DNA of 64,000 nt from Botrytis cinerea B05.10 (taxonomy: Eukaryota; Ascomycota; Leotiomycetes; Helotiales; Sclerotiniaceae). The DNA is taken from assembly GCF_000143535.2 (NCBI RefSeq), contig NC_037324.1, forward strand, positions 1,116,001 through 1,180,000, given 5' to 3'. The number at the start of each line of letters is the position of its first letter. Position 1 is the first letter of the stretch. Of the stretch, positions 45,341-56,277 are shown in pieces. The translations under genes were made by a program, and so were the position numbers. The notes under the pieces were generated by a model that had not been told where the DNA came from, ran no database searches, and saw only the letters and a list, made by a program, of their open reading frames with translations.

Positions 45341-46818
45341 TTAGTAATTGTATCCATCAGGGATCTCCAATTGACCTTGATACTTGGAATTCATATCCTT
45401 TCCTCCCCAGTACTCCTTGATGGCAGGCAAGACGGTTCGCTCATTGACCACCAACTTAGTGTTTGGAACAGGCTGGGGTGCCCATCCAACGGTCGCGGCA
45501 AGGAAACCAGGGTAACTGTGGTTGAAGAAGCGGGTCTCAAGGACACCATCAGCCCAGCTACGGATCTTGTCGCCGGTCTTCTCGGCAATGAACTTGAAGA
45601 CATTAGCGCCGACGTCAAAGCGACCAAGGGTGTGGAGTCCCCAGTTGGCTTCGATGGTGGAGATTTTAGAGTAATGGTTGTAGTAAGTGTCGTCGGTGGT
45701 GTTGCGGAGCTCCTCTGGAACGACGTCACCGAGGAGAATAGTGAGAACACGGTTTTGACGGGCGTAGACCTCGTTCTCATCGAAGGTGATGACGACGAGA
45801 GTGTTGTTCATGAAGTGAGGGTTGGTAAGGAGGGGGTTAAGGAGGTTGTAGAGATACTTGCCTGCGACCTCGATGGAGCTATCGTGGGCGTCAGAGGTCA
45901 TGTTGGGGGTGAAGAAGATCCATTGGGGTAATGTGTTTGCAGCGAGATCTTGGTGGAACAAGGTCTCATTCTTGATCAATTGAAGACGCTCGGGCTTATC
46001 AACGACATTGTTGAAGAGGATTTCAGGGCTGGATGAGTGTCAGTGCGTCCGAATGTTTTGATGAGTGATCAAACTTACTTGTGCTTGCGAACATATGCAT
46101 CGGCACCGGTGAGTTCGTTACGCCACTCCATACCTTGGAAACCAGTGTATGGCATATCTTCCTGGTACAAACCCCAAGTGATTCCCTTGTCTTCGAGGAG
46201 ATCAACTACAGAGGAAACGTTGGCAGGAACAGTAGTAAATGGATCACCATCGAGACCGAAATAATCACTACATAAACGTAAGTTATTGTGACCGGATAAT
46301 CTGGTATAGAATTCAAACTCACCCTGCAGAGGATGCGAGGTAATTTGGTTCACTTGGATGAGTTACCGCGATATATTTTGTCAATAAAATACCCATCTCT
46401 TTGAAATGTTTGAAGTTGGCTGCATAGAAATCAGTACACGTGTATTTATTTCTCTTCTTGGAAAGGGCAACTTACGGTCTGCAAGGGCATTCTCGAAATC
46501 AGTATTCTCAAACCAGATGTTGACAATTCGATCGAAAACCTTTCCCTTGACGCAACTGGTAGGACTCCTGTGCTTTGCATAGTTTTGAGTGTGGAGAACA
46601 GCCTTATGACCGAAGGCTTGCACGTGAGAAATGTGTCCATCAGGAAAGGTGTCGGTAAGTTCTTCATCTCTCGGAGAGATAGTCTCATGATCGAAGAATG
46701 TTGGGTGAGAACTTTGTCCAGCAGCAATGGTATTGGCAAGTTCTCCAGCTCCCTGGGGGAGCGCAGCTGAGATTCCTACGAGCAGGCCAGCGACCAGGAG
46801 GGTTTCACTGAATCGCAT
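45341..46818 (-). CDS. Secreted acid phosphatase (phosphoesterase family)
   Basis: Four exons, complement(46818..46476, 46419..46323, 46267..46079, 46028..45341), give 438 aa. The junctions restore NALADPNFKHF, LASSAGDYFGLDG and VRKHNPEILFNN. A signal peptide covers about residues 1-19 (MRFSETLLVAGLLVGISAAL), followed by a short pro-like region. Family motifs of the PF04185 phosphoesterases are NIWFENTDFENAL (metal and phosphate site), THPSEPNYLASSAGDYFG, GLYQEDMPYTGF, FFTPNMTSDAHD and VITFDENEV. Multiple N-glycosylation sequons fit a secreted enzyme. Relatives are the Aspergillus and Penicillium phosphate-repressible acid phosphatases that release phosphate from organic esters outside the cell. 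A CACGTG hexamer lies in intron 1 (46437-46442). Confidence 0.93.
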
Positions 46819-48596
46819 GTTGGTAACTTTGAAAGTTTGTGAGTCTGATAAGAAGGAATCGGCAAAGGGAATGGAGAGATCTCTTGTGCTTGGGAGCTGA
46901 GGAATCCTTGAGAGCTGGGAAAGATCCTTTTATGGTTGAAAGCTGGCCGCTTAAAGCACTAGATCCAGGTTCAACCTCCCTTGAAATATCTAAACGTCAC
47001 TCAATGGAACTATCGAAGTTTTCAAACTAATTACCATATCCAAGATGCTGGGAATAACCAACACTATGTATATAACCAGCATCCTGGTAGATCGTAACTA
47101 GTGAATCCACAACCTCGGACAAACGGTAAAGGAAAGAGGAATGGCAGTAATGCCACATCTGCGGTGTAGAAAGAGTGGCAGCTTGACATCCCGTTAGAAA
47201 TCTGTCAACCTGTAAGATTACAGATGTTGGTAAGTTGGGATGATATTGGACGGAAGCCATATATTGAAGCATCTTTTTGACCTGCCTTATCAAGAATTGA
47301 GCATATCCGATTTACCCAGTACTTTCATTCCTGGCCATAGAATACATGCACGAGCACGCAAATACTGCAGTTTGTAGGGTGACAAGGATGGCATTGTGCC
47401 GCGATCTCCTGGAAGAGCGGGGAGGGGAAATAGTTTCGTCCCTTCGCACTTGTACAGTTGTTATGCATCATGCGGAGTATCTGCTGCAAATTGCCAGTCG
47501 ATAGTAGTACCGAAAGTACCCTTGCCAATTCAAGGTTTCTTGGGGGGCAGGAAAGCAGCCAACCATCAATCTTCAATTGATAATAAAAACCACACACGAT
47601 GTACCCATGAGCAACTGGACAGTCATCGTGTAGTAGATAGTAGAGTACAGACAGACACTCGTCGTCATGTTTTGTGAGCTCCTTGGCACCCGGCGTCATT
47701 CGCCCCATGCGCTTGTATCTTGTCTGATACTGGCCAACTTGCATTGAAAAGCTGGTGAGAATGAAGAGTTTTCCCAAACTTTCTTCCCCCTGGTGAGCAG
47801 CACAAGTCCGGCGGGCAATATTATTCCCTTGCATCTAGACAGCATCTGCTAAGTATTTCGTGGTTAGACTAACGTTCGTTCATGTGGCTAGAATGGTAGG
47901 TGCTTCGGAGAGTACTTAGTTGATTAGCTCAAATGCCTATCTCGGCCTAGCTAGATTCCCTCTCAACCCTGGCATGAACCTAACGAATGCTTATCTCGCA
48001 GTCCCGTGGGGAAAACGTATCGTCCTATTGGCGAACACGACGGATGGCAGAGAGGGGTGAACGGAATCTAGATGTCAAGATGCCCCTCTAACAATTTGTT
48101 GGCAATTGGTTCAACGGATTATCATCTTACTTATTTGGTTGTTCCGCAATCTACGAGTAATTGATTGCACTAATCACCATCTAAAACGTGCGAACGCGAA
48201 TGATCTTCCCTCCGATCCCGAGACATGTGCATCTGCTTTATGGCCAATCCGAATTGGACTGAACTGCTTACTTCGAGAGCTCAATGCACTAATCTAGTCC
48301 GGCTCTGATGTCGGCTTTTTATTCTACTTTGGATATTGACGACATTGGCTTCCTACACTTGAGCCGTTTCTCGTCATAGACAATCTGGTCATTTCTGTGC
48401 CGTTCCGCCGACAAGAAAGATGCCATCGCGTTGATCAGCTTGGCCACATCAACGATACTTTAGTTCGCTCAGTTGAAGAGGGAAACGTCATTGTCTTGAG
48501 GTTAGGAAATTTCAAGGCTTGTGGTATTTGACAAATTTGCAGCATCTCAGCAACATCACGAACAAGGTTGATGAGAATCTGTCTAAAGATCCAGCC
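46819..48596. promoter_or_regulatory. Divergent intergenic region, acid phosphatase and multicopper oxidase
   Basis: This 1.8-kb gap holds both promoters. No reading frame has a recognisable domain. I saw no CACGTG hexamer in the 480 bases upstream of the phosphatase start. No repeats of note. Confidence 0.5.
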
Positions 48597-50801
48597 ATGT
48601 CTGTTTTTGCCAGTGAGCGGTCCTCAGGATCCAACGAAAGTCTAGATGATGTTGAAATGCGGGAAGTTAGGGGAGGAGAATATGAACATGGACACCAAAA
48701 AATGAGACTGTTGTCGAATAAGAGAAAGAGCGTATCGCCCAACAGATCTTCGGGGTCAAGCAAGACGTTGGATGGTGTTGAAATGCAAGAGAGAGATGAT
48801 GATTATGGAGATCAAGATGGATTGTTGTCGAGCGGAAAGCAGAAGGGTGACCTATCACTAGAGCCTGAGTTCGAAACAAAATGGCATCTAAGAACTCCTT
48901 GGGTGATATTTATATCATTTGCGACAGCGATAGCGACTATCCTCACAATGTGGAAAATTGCATCGTATATCACCTCAAAAAATAATACAGTGGTTGACTA
49001 TCCAGATCCAACATCCAGCGGCTTTCGTAGGTCAGCAAGTGACTACGAATTGAATCCAAATTGGGATTTTGATGCCTCTCCAAAAGTTCGTACATATCAC
49101 TGGACCATCAAAGATATCGAGGCCAATCCAGACGGTGTTTTCAGACCAATGATTACTATTAATTCGCAATTTCCTGGTCCAATGATCGAATGTAATGAGG
49201 GAGATGTTATAGTTATCGATGTCGATAATCAAGCCATCAACGCTACATCTATACATTTCCATGGCATCTTTCAAAATGGAACGAACCATATGGATGGTAC
49301 TGCAGGCATAACACAATGTCCCATTGCACCAGGCCATAAATTTCGATATAAGTTCAACGTCACGGGTCAATCTGGCACCTACTACTACCATGGACATCAA
49401 GCTGTACAGATTTCTGACGGGCTATACGGGCCGTTGATTATCCATTCTAAGAAAGAGAAGACTTTACAGCCAATCTCATATTCTACGGATCGAGTAATAA
49501 TGCTCCAAGATTATTATCATGAATTGAGTAGTGGACTCACAATGAAAAACCTTGAGCCTAATAGTGAAGCCTCACCGATTCCTGATGGAGCACTGATCAA
49601 TGGACTTAACAGTGTAGACTGTTCCGTTCTACCACATCGAACATGTGACAACTCGACAGCGATTCTCCCTTCGTTCGATTTGGCCGCAAATGAAAATCAT
49701 CGATTAAGATTTATCAATACTGGTGCATTCGCTTGGTTTCAAGTCGGCTTGGACGAGCACGAGTTTGCCATTACTGAAGTTGATGGAACAGACATCATGC
49801 CATCGTATGAGACCCGCATGATGATCAGTCCTGCACAACGCTACAGTATGATTGTTAATACGAATCACAACTCGACTGATGCATTTTGGCTCAGAGCAAG
49901 GATGGTAACTCATTGCTGGAAAGAACCTAGCTTACCAGCCCACGGAGCTGATGAGGTTCGAGCTGTCATCCGTTATGTCTCCAAAAAAGGCACACCTCAA
50001 ACCATGATTTCTAAACCAACTTCACAAGATTGGAAGAAGCCAATTGAAACATGGTGCCAAGATATGAACACCACCAAGTTCATACCCACCTCCTTTGAAC
50101 CTGCCCCGCAGATAGCAGATCATAGCTATTTCATCCGCGCGAATCTTGAAAGACATTATTGGCGTCTCCAGCGAGGCTACTTCAATAGCTCTACTTTCCG
50201 TCCTCAAGTTCAACACCCGACACTCCATCGCACGATCGATGGTTTCTCAACCAATAACGAATCATTCACATCCATGGCCCGAGTTAACGGCGTGAACTCT
50301 GTATCCTACAACCAAGAAAATGATTATTTAATCCAACACTCCGGAGTCAAAGTCGTTGATATAATTATCCGAAACTTCGACGAAGGAAACCATCCCATGC
50401 ATTTACACGGTCATAAAGTCTGGGTTCTGGGCCAAGGACACGGTGACTTTCCCGGGTATCACGCTCTAAATCTTCAACCAGAGGGTCGTGGCACATTACC
50501 AGGCCATGAACATGCTCTAGATAATTTAATCAGGAGAGATGTGGCATCTGTGGAAGGATTTGGATGGTTAGCTCTTCGCTTCGTGGCGGATAATCCAGGC
50601 GTCTGGGCTTTTCATTGTCATATGATGTGGCATGGAGAAGCGGGCATGGCTATGCAATTTATAGACCGGGTTGACGAAGTTATGAAAATGAAGATTCTGG
50701 AGGAGAACCAACAATTGTGTGAAGTGAATGTCGAGGAATTGGAGAAGGGAAGCATTCCTAAGGATGAAATTTGGTTTGGCTTCGGTCCAGAAGATGAGTG
50801 A
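48597..50801 (+). CDS. Membrane-anchored multicopper oxidase (laccase/ferroxidase-like)
   Basis: This is an intronless 734-aa frame; the first in-frame ATG is 48597. It has a type II layout. A charged cytosolic N-terminus (about 1-98) carries an internal duplication (RSSGS..VEM..LLS at 8-40 and again at 50-78). One transmembrane helix (about 102-121) is followed by three cupredoxin domains. Copper ligands are visible: HFHG (220-222), YYYHGH (near 264), HPMHLHGH (from 599) and HCHMMWH (from 673), with Met at the T1 axial position. LDEHEFAITEVDGTDI is the usual domain-2 motif. The position of the anchor at the N-terminus, facing the catalytic part outward or into the lumen, differs from Fet3, which is C-terminally anchored. 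The substrate (phenol, metal or a pigment intermediate) cannot be decided. The absence of introns is unusual beside its neighbours. Confidence 0.9.
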   Translation: MSVFASERSSGSNESLDDVEMREVRGGEYEHGHQKMRLLSNKRKSVSPNRSSGSSKTLDGVEMQERDDDYGDQDGLLSSGKQKGDLSLEPEFETKWHLRTPWVIFISFATAIATILTMWKIASYITSKNNTVVDYPDPTSSGFRRSASDYELNPNWDFDASPKVRTYHWTIKDIEANPDGVFRPMITINSQFPGPMIECNEGDVIVIDVDNQAINATSIHFHGIFQNGTNHMDGTAGITQCPIAPGHKFRYKFNVTGQSGTYYYHGHQAVQISDGLYGPLIIHSKKEKTLQPISYSTDRVIMLQDYYHELSSGLTMKNLEPNSEASPIPDGALINGLNSVDCSVLPHRTCDNSTAILPSFDLAANENHRLRFINTGAFAWFQVGLDEHEFAITEVDGTDIMPSYETRMMISPAQRYSMIVNTNHNSTDAFWLRARMVTHCWKEPSLPAHGADEVRAVIRYVSKKGTPQTMISKPTSQDWKKPIETWCQDMNTTKFIPTSFEPAPQIADHSYFIRANLERHYWRLQRGYFNSSTFRPQVQHPTLHRTIDGFSTNNESFTSMARVNGVNSVSYNQENDYLIQHSGVKVVDIIIRNFDEGNHPMHLHGHKVWVLGQGHGDFPGYHALNLQPEGRGTLPGHEHALDNLIRRDVASVEGFGWLALRFVADNPGVWAFHCHMMWHGEAGMAMQFIDRVDEVMKMKILEENQQLCEVNVEELEKGSIPKDEIWFGFGPEDE

Positions 50802-53800
50802 GGATGGATAGTTGATGTTTCGAGTTGCTTTTAAGATGATGCTAGAAGCCGCGTCTGGCAGCTTCTACCTGTCAAGTTCATAACGCGATACGCATGCCAT
50901 TATCCACCATACCCTTCGTTGTTTAGATGGGTAAGATGCCATGTTTTCAAGTCTAGGGGATAAATCATCTATCCTCCATCCACCCCAGCGAGTTTCTCAC
51001 GCAGAAGAAATATTTTGCAGTCTACAACACAATTCCTCGTCACCTTTAGATCCTCATCGGCATGCTCAGTAAGGGATCTCTTTCCAACGATGCATCGAAC
51101 CAGGAAGTCTACGCAGAAGACCCCGAGAATGCAGAAATCAACGAGCGGTGACTAATCGAGAGTCATGGAGAAGAAGTAGTAATATAGTCATGGATGTGGA
51201 GTATAGGATGCTGAGTTTTTACGGTGTATCTAAACCCCTTCCTCTCTTCTTATGTATTGGAGGAAAGGAGGGAAAGGGAGAGAAAGGGAGAGAAAGGGAG
51301 GGGTTGGAATACAGATTTTGTGTTTATGCACTAGCACTACCTAGTCGCTGTCATTTAGATTGTATGTAGATTCGTGTTGTGTATAGATAAATTATATATG
51401 TACATATAGGTATAATTTGAAGGACTAGAATATCAAGAATATGCATTAGAGAAAACATATTTCGAATTGAAAGCTAGATGCTAGTGTTGTGAAATATGTG
51501 ATATCACTTTGAGGAGGGAAGTAATCTCAAACTCCTATTTCTTTCTCTATGCTCATCTATCTTTCTACTATTCATTCATCCATCCTTTAGTCCTCTTCCT
51601 CTTCATTTCTAATTCGATGTGAATTGTAATATGACGTAGTAAGGAAAGAATATTGTACATACACTTTTGTCTTTGAGTGTATATATATATATGTGTGTGT
51701 GTGTGTGTATACACATCATATATAAAACTCTCACTCACTGAGAAACTCACCGGTGAACCCCTCGATAGAAGACTAATAATAATGATGATAGATGAAAATG
51801 ACGCCCTTTTCCTTTTCCTTTTTCACTTCCATTCTCTTTCTCGAGAATCCTCTTTTCAACTCAGTCTATAAATCCGAGTGACTGGATCAGATTAGATTTG
51901 CTTGAATTGTAGATATAACCCTGAATGAAATGTCGAGATGGATATTTGAGATTGATATTGATATTAATATATCAAAAAAATTGAATTTATTTGTTATATT
52001 GATATATTTATTAGTGTTTGCGGGGAGATTTGTTTATTTGTTTTCATTACAATTGGAATAGATGATGTGGGATTGTAGGGGGAGATTTTAGGATAGGTGG
52101 GATATATATGTAAGAGGAGAGAGAGAGAGAGTACGAGAATGTAACTTATTATAGGTGCTTTGAAGGGCTGGGAGAGGAGGAGAGATGATCATGTAGACAC
52201 TAGATGATGTCTCGAGATTTGACACTGGTGTTTCGGTGAAATTGGGGTAATTGTGAAGAATCACATTTTCTCGTCTGATATCTTGGGATGGTGTTTTCGG
52301 ACAACTGGAGAGAATGTATGTGTTTGACTTGACTAGTATACTCAGAGGAGATCTGTATCATGGTTACAGTATCTAGTCTCAATTTGAAGGTTCGAGAGAC
52401 TGGTAGACTCCTACTTAAATATATTACTGTGTATATTTCTGAATCTATGAAATTTTTTTGGGATGTAGAGAGCTTGCAAGTCTCAATACATCTTCACTTT
52501 ATACCTTTGAATTTTCGACAAGCTCGGCCATGTGCATGTTAAATCTGATATGACAATGAAGTGAAAGACGGACCCGAGTATCAAAAGCATACTTATACTT
52601 TGTGCACCCCAAGATATTCTGGTGGTCTCAACAATACTCGTCAAGTCATGAAATATTGAAGCACACGACACTTTGTACAGGTACCTACATAATGTATCAT
52701 GGGAATAGAAAAATGTGCCTAGGACTTCCACATTCGAAAGGTCGTGTAAGTTCCGAACAATCATCACCTTGCTTTCCCCCAACCGAATCCTCAACCAAGT
52801 GCAACCGGAAGAATATCCTTTCCGTTTCCGAAAATGGATGACTTCGTTGTGTACAGGAGATTTATCTACTGTATTCCCCAAACTCCACACCGAGTTTCGG
52901 AGTCCCCGGAATGGGAAATTCGGGATTTTGCCTGGGAGTTGATGGGGATTCCATGCGTCTTTCTCTATTTTTTCTTTTTTTTTTTGGAGACTTTGAATAA
53001 CAAACTCACATTTGACCTCCTTGGAGTTCTTCTCACTCGGCTTCGATGAGGACTGGAAAGTTGCAGGTGCTCCAACTTTAAGTAGTGCCAGCTCAACAAC
53101 TTCTTGTTTCAATGTCGGCTACCGGAGTGAAGTGATACCTGGTGACGATGGTGACTCTGGTGACTCTGGTGACGATGAAGTATGTTGTGCGCATCTCCAC
53201 AAAGTCTGGCCAAGACGATTATCCTTGACGCCTCGTACACGAATGATTTGAAAACTAAACACAAGGCTGAATGAAAGCGAGAGAAGCATTTGGATGGTCA
53301 CACATGACCGTGTCGTAACGCGTTTGTTGCATTGCAAGTACCGGAAGAGAACTCGGAGACCTGCCCGCAAATCGATGAATGTAACGTGCACCCACTGCCA
53401 CTTACGAGGCTACCAAGACTTCCGCCTTTCCTCTTTACACCCAATCCGAACTTCCAATTTCTAGCGGGAATTTCGGTTTGAATCAAGCTTGGCTTTAGCT
53501 GCCAATTATTGAGATGCGACCTTGACCACGTCTTCCTCCGCTCCAAAATCCGGATTTTTGAGTTCGCCGAGGGAAAATCAATATTAGCAGCACTGAAGTT
53601 TCCTTCACAAGACTATCGCCAACATCCAAATGTTTGTTGTACACTAATAAGCACACGGTCATTTACCAACAATTTCCGTCTTGGCTGGCCGACCACATCT
53701 AGATTTGAAGACATTGCCAAGTCCGGACCGGGCTTCCGCGTGTGAGATGATTCTTTTGCTACGCAGCGGTACGGATCTGATCTGCTTGCGACTGCGATAC

Positions 53801-54540
53801 CAAGAGGAAGATCGAAATTTGCGTGTTTGGAGAAGGCTCAGAAGGGCGATGCGATGTTTGGATATGGGGCTGGGCAGACTTCCCAAGACTGGAGGGTGAG
53901 ATTCCGAGGCAGTTGAGTGCCGAAGAAATACCTGGTAACCCTTATTGTTTTGCAATCTATCTATTTATAATCTTGCGCAAAGATCAATTGGCTGCCGTGC
54001 GAGTATCTAATGTGCCGGCGATCCATACATAGCATATCGTATATACTCCAGGATGGATCTTGGATTCTTCTTGTTGAATATCATAATATGTCAAGGCTGC
54101 TGGCCCTCTGCTCCCCCCACCCCGAAGTCTCACAGTGGTTTTGTCTGAGACTGTTGGTTGCGGACAAGTAAGTAGCATCTGGGCACTGAAACATAATTGT
54201 TTCTGGTTTGGATGGGTTATTTAAAATTCAAATCAAAATCAGGAATTAAGAAAATCGTTATCTCTCAACAAAACAAAAGATATTAGAGCCGTCTTGGATT
54301 GTGGATGGGGTGCTTGTTGCAGCATGGCTGAGTGTGTTCGGGGGATATGTGAAGAATGTTGGCGACACATTTAACCCTGCAGCGATTCTTGGAACCTATG
54401 AAAGGGGCCGCAGAGGGCACGCTGTGTGCATTATTGGCCATGTTCAAGCAATGCCCATTTCCATACAAAGACATATTCTTGGGTGTGATGTACTAATGTT
54501 CAGCCGGCGAATGTTTCTTTCATGCGGTGTACAGACCAAG
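50802..54540. other. Gene-free region with scattered tandem repeats
   Basis: No gene is supported. Repeats include a 10-base AGAAAGGGAG array (51260-51304), (TA)n(TG)n near 51678-51710, a GA run near 52119-52133, and a 9-base GGTGACTCT array near 53140-53180. AT-rich DNA lies at 51.9-52.05 kb. The longest minus-strand frame (52483-53112) has no motif and is treated as chance. Together with the next stretch it forms a 5.5-kb gap before the PFK-2 gene. Confidence 0.5.
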
Positions 54541-54930
54541 CTCCACCATCTCCGGTGAGAATGTAAGATGGAAGGTGGAAGACGGGCGACGGAAGATGGA
54601 AGATGGAAGATGGAAGATGGATCAGGAGGACGGATGCTGATGATGAAAGGCTGGCCGGAGAGGGTTCCATTGCTTCGTGAGTCTCTTTGTTTGTTGGGCA
54701 ACAAGCCGCGGCAACCTGGATCTTTCCGCTGTTGGGAGCAAACTTTTGATAGATGGATGCATCGTCGAGTGTCCAGGCGATGGATCTCACGGTGGTTGTG
54801 TATGCTTGAGCACGGGATATGTAATTACATTTATGTTGGGTGGAACGAGAGTGAAGAGTGAAGACTGTAGACTGTAGACTGTAGACTGTAGACTGTAGAC
54901 TGTAGACTGAAGACTGAAGACTGACGAGAG
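54541..54930. repeat. Two 7-base tandem arrays
   Basis: GAAGATG-type units are repeated at about 54565-54622. A second array of TAGACTG units (at least six perfect copies, then two or three AAGACTG variants) spans about 54860-54923. Both are 7-base periods with different sequence, so they are not translatable repeats. They look like recent slippage expansions. Confidence 0.8.
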
Positions 54931-56277
54931 AAACTCTTGCTTAAATGATATTACTCAAAGACATCCAATTGCATTCTTCACACCTCATCTCTCACATCAT
55001 CAATTTCTCAACCCAGATATATCAACACACCTGCCATCCTGATCTTCGCGTCAGCAGACGGTGGCACAAACCTGCCTCTCTAAACCTCCCCATCGACGTA
55101 CAACGTTACCCTCATCATACGACGTAAAGTTTGCAGATATAAATCTAGAGCCTTCTTGCCGCTCACTCACTCGCTCACTTCCCTTTACTCCATACCCCCC
55201 ACTTCCACAACTCACACCATCAATCGAAACGAATCCAAGAAACCGAGCTACCCTTGCAACACCCATACCACGCCCACGCCCACATCCACCTCTCCCCTTC
55301 CCATGGGCCATTGCCCAGCGTTGCATTTAGCCTCATCTTTTGATTTTGATTTTAATCGCATCCCTGGAGGGTTTCCTGGCCCTGCATTTCCAAGACTTTC
55401 CAAGGCGAGTCTAGTGCGTGTAGTGTTTTACTGATAGGCTTTCCAGAAAGTCTTATCGAGAAGGATTTACATCTGCGAAACTGGAGATATTCTGCATTCG
55501 GATTTCGGAGCTTCAGACGGGAACTTGATATTGAGGTCATAATCCAGCTTCAACCTCAAGAATTGGAAGCAGTCAACTATCGCTCTCACGCTTTTATCGT
55601 CGTTTTCTTTCCATTGGTTACGATCACCACTTTTTTTTCCTTTCCTTTTCTACGAAGCTCTGCTACTGCAACTACTACCACTACCACTACCACCACCACC
55701 ACCACTTCTTCTTTCCCAGGACATCATACAACTTCCACTCCATTTTCATCTCGAATCGACTCGAACATTCACACTTGGTACTTTTACTTGCTCACGCACT
55801 TCCCAGTTCTGCGACTTTCTGTGCTTGACCACGACTCAAGCACGTTACTCGTGACTCAACCGGCGCTTTTGGTCGACGACTCGACTAGGACTTGCTCAAC
55901 CTGCCATTACCCTGCTCGCCCTCCTCACTGGTGGACCTCCAGTCCCATATCCTATCACGAGTACCCCAAGTGTTTATCAAAAAAGGGCTTGGTCATAGAT
56001 ACTTGTCAATCATAGCGGGAGAAAAAGAAAGAAGAAAAAAGGTTAGTTCGAGCTTAAACTTTCCAAGAAACCCTTGATAGTACCGACATAATTCCTTCTT
56101 AGACCTCAAACTACTGAAAGCTAAAAAAAAGTTTTGATTGGATTAATTTAGGTCCTTTGCCCGCCTGCCTTTCGCACAATTGGATCGATTGAGAATTATT
56201 AAATGCCTTCAGCCATTCATGCAGCGCCCCAGGACTTTTTGTCGTGTATGCTACCCACCATCTTTCCATAATTTCTC
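54931..56277 (+). promoter_or_regulatory. Pyrimidine-rich upstream/leader region of the PFK-2 gene
   Basis: The plus strand is C/T-rich over more than 1 kb, with an ACC/ACT triplet run near 55670-55704 and many CTC/TCC words, up to the start codon at 56278. It probably contains the promoter and a long 5' leader. The reading frames here (for example 55563-56015) are low-complexity and lack domain features. Confidence 0.5.

Noticed and set aside
45371..45931. 186-aa plus-strand frame
   Set aside because: Antisense shadow of the acid phosphatase last exon.
52483..53112. 209-aa minus-strand frame, the longest in the 5.5-kb gap
   Set aside because: No family motif, odd composition, and no supporting splice sites; probably chance.
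55563..56015. 150-aa frame with a poly-Thr stretch upstream of PFK-2
   Set aside because: Low-complexity pyrimidine-rich DNA read as protein; fits better as promoter or leader.
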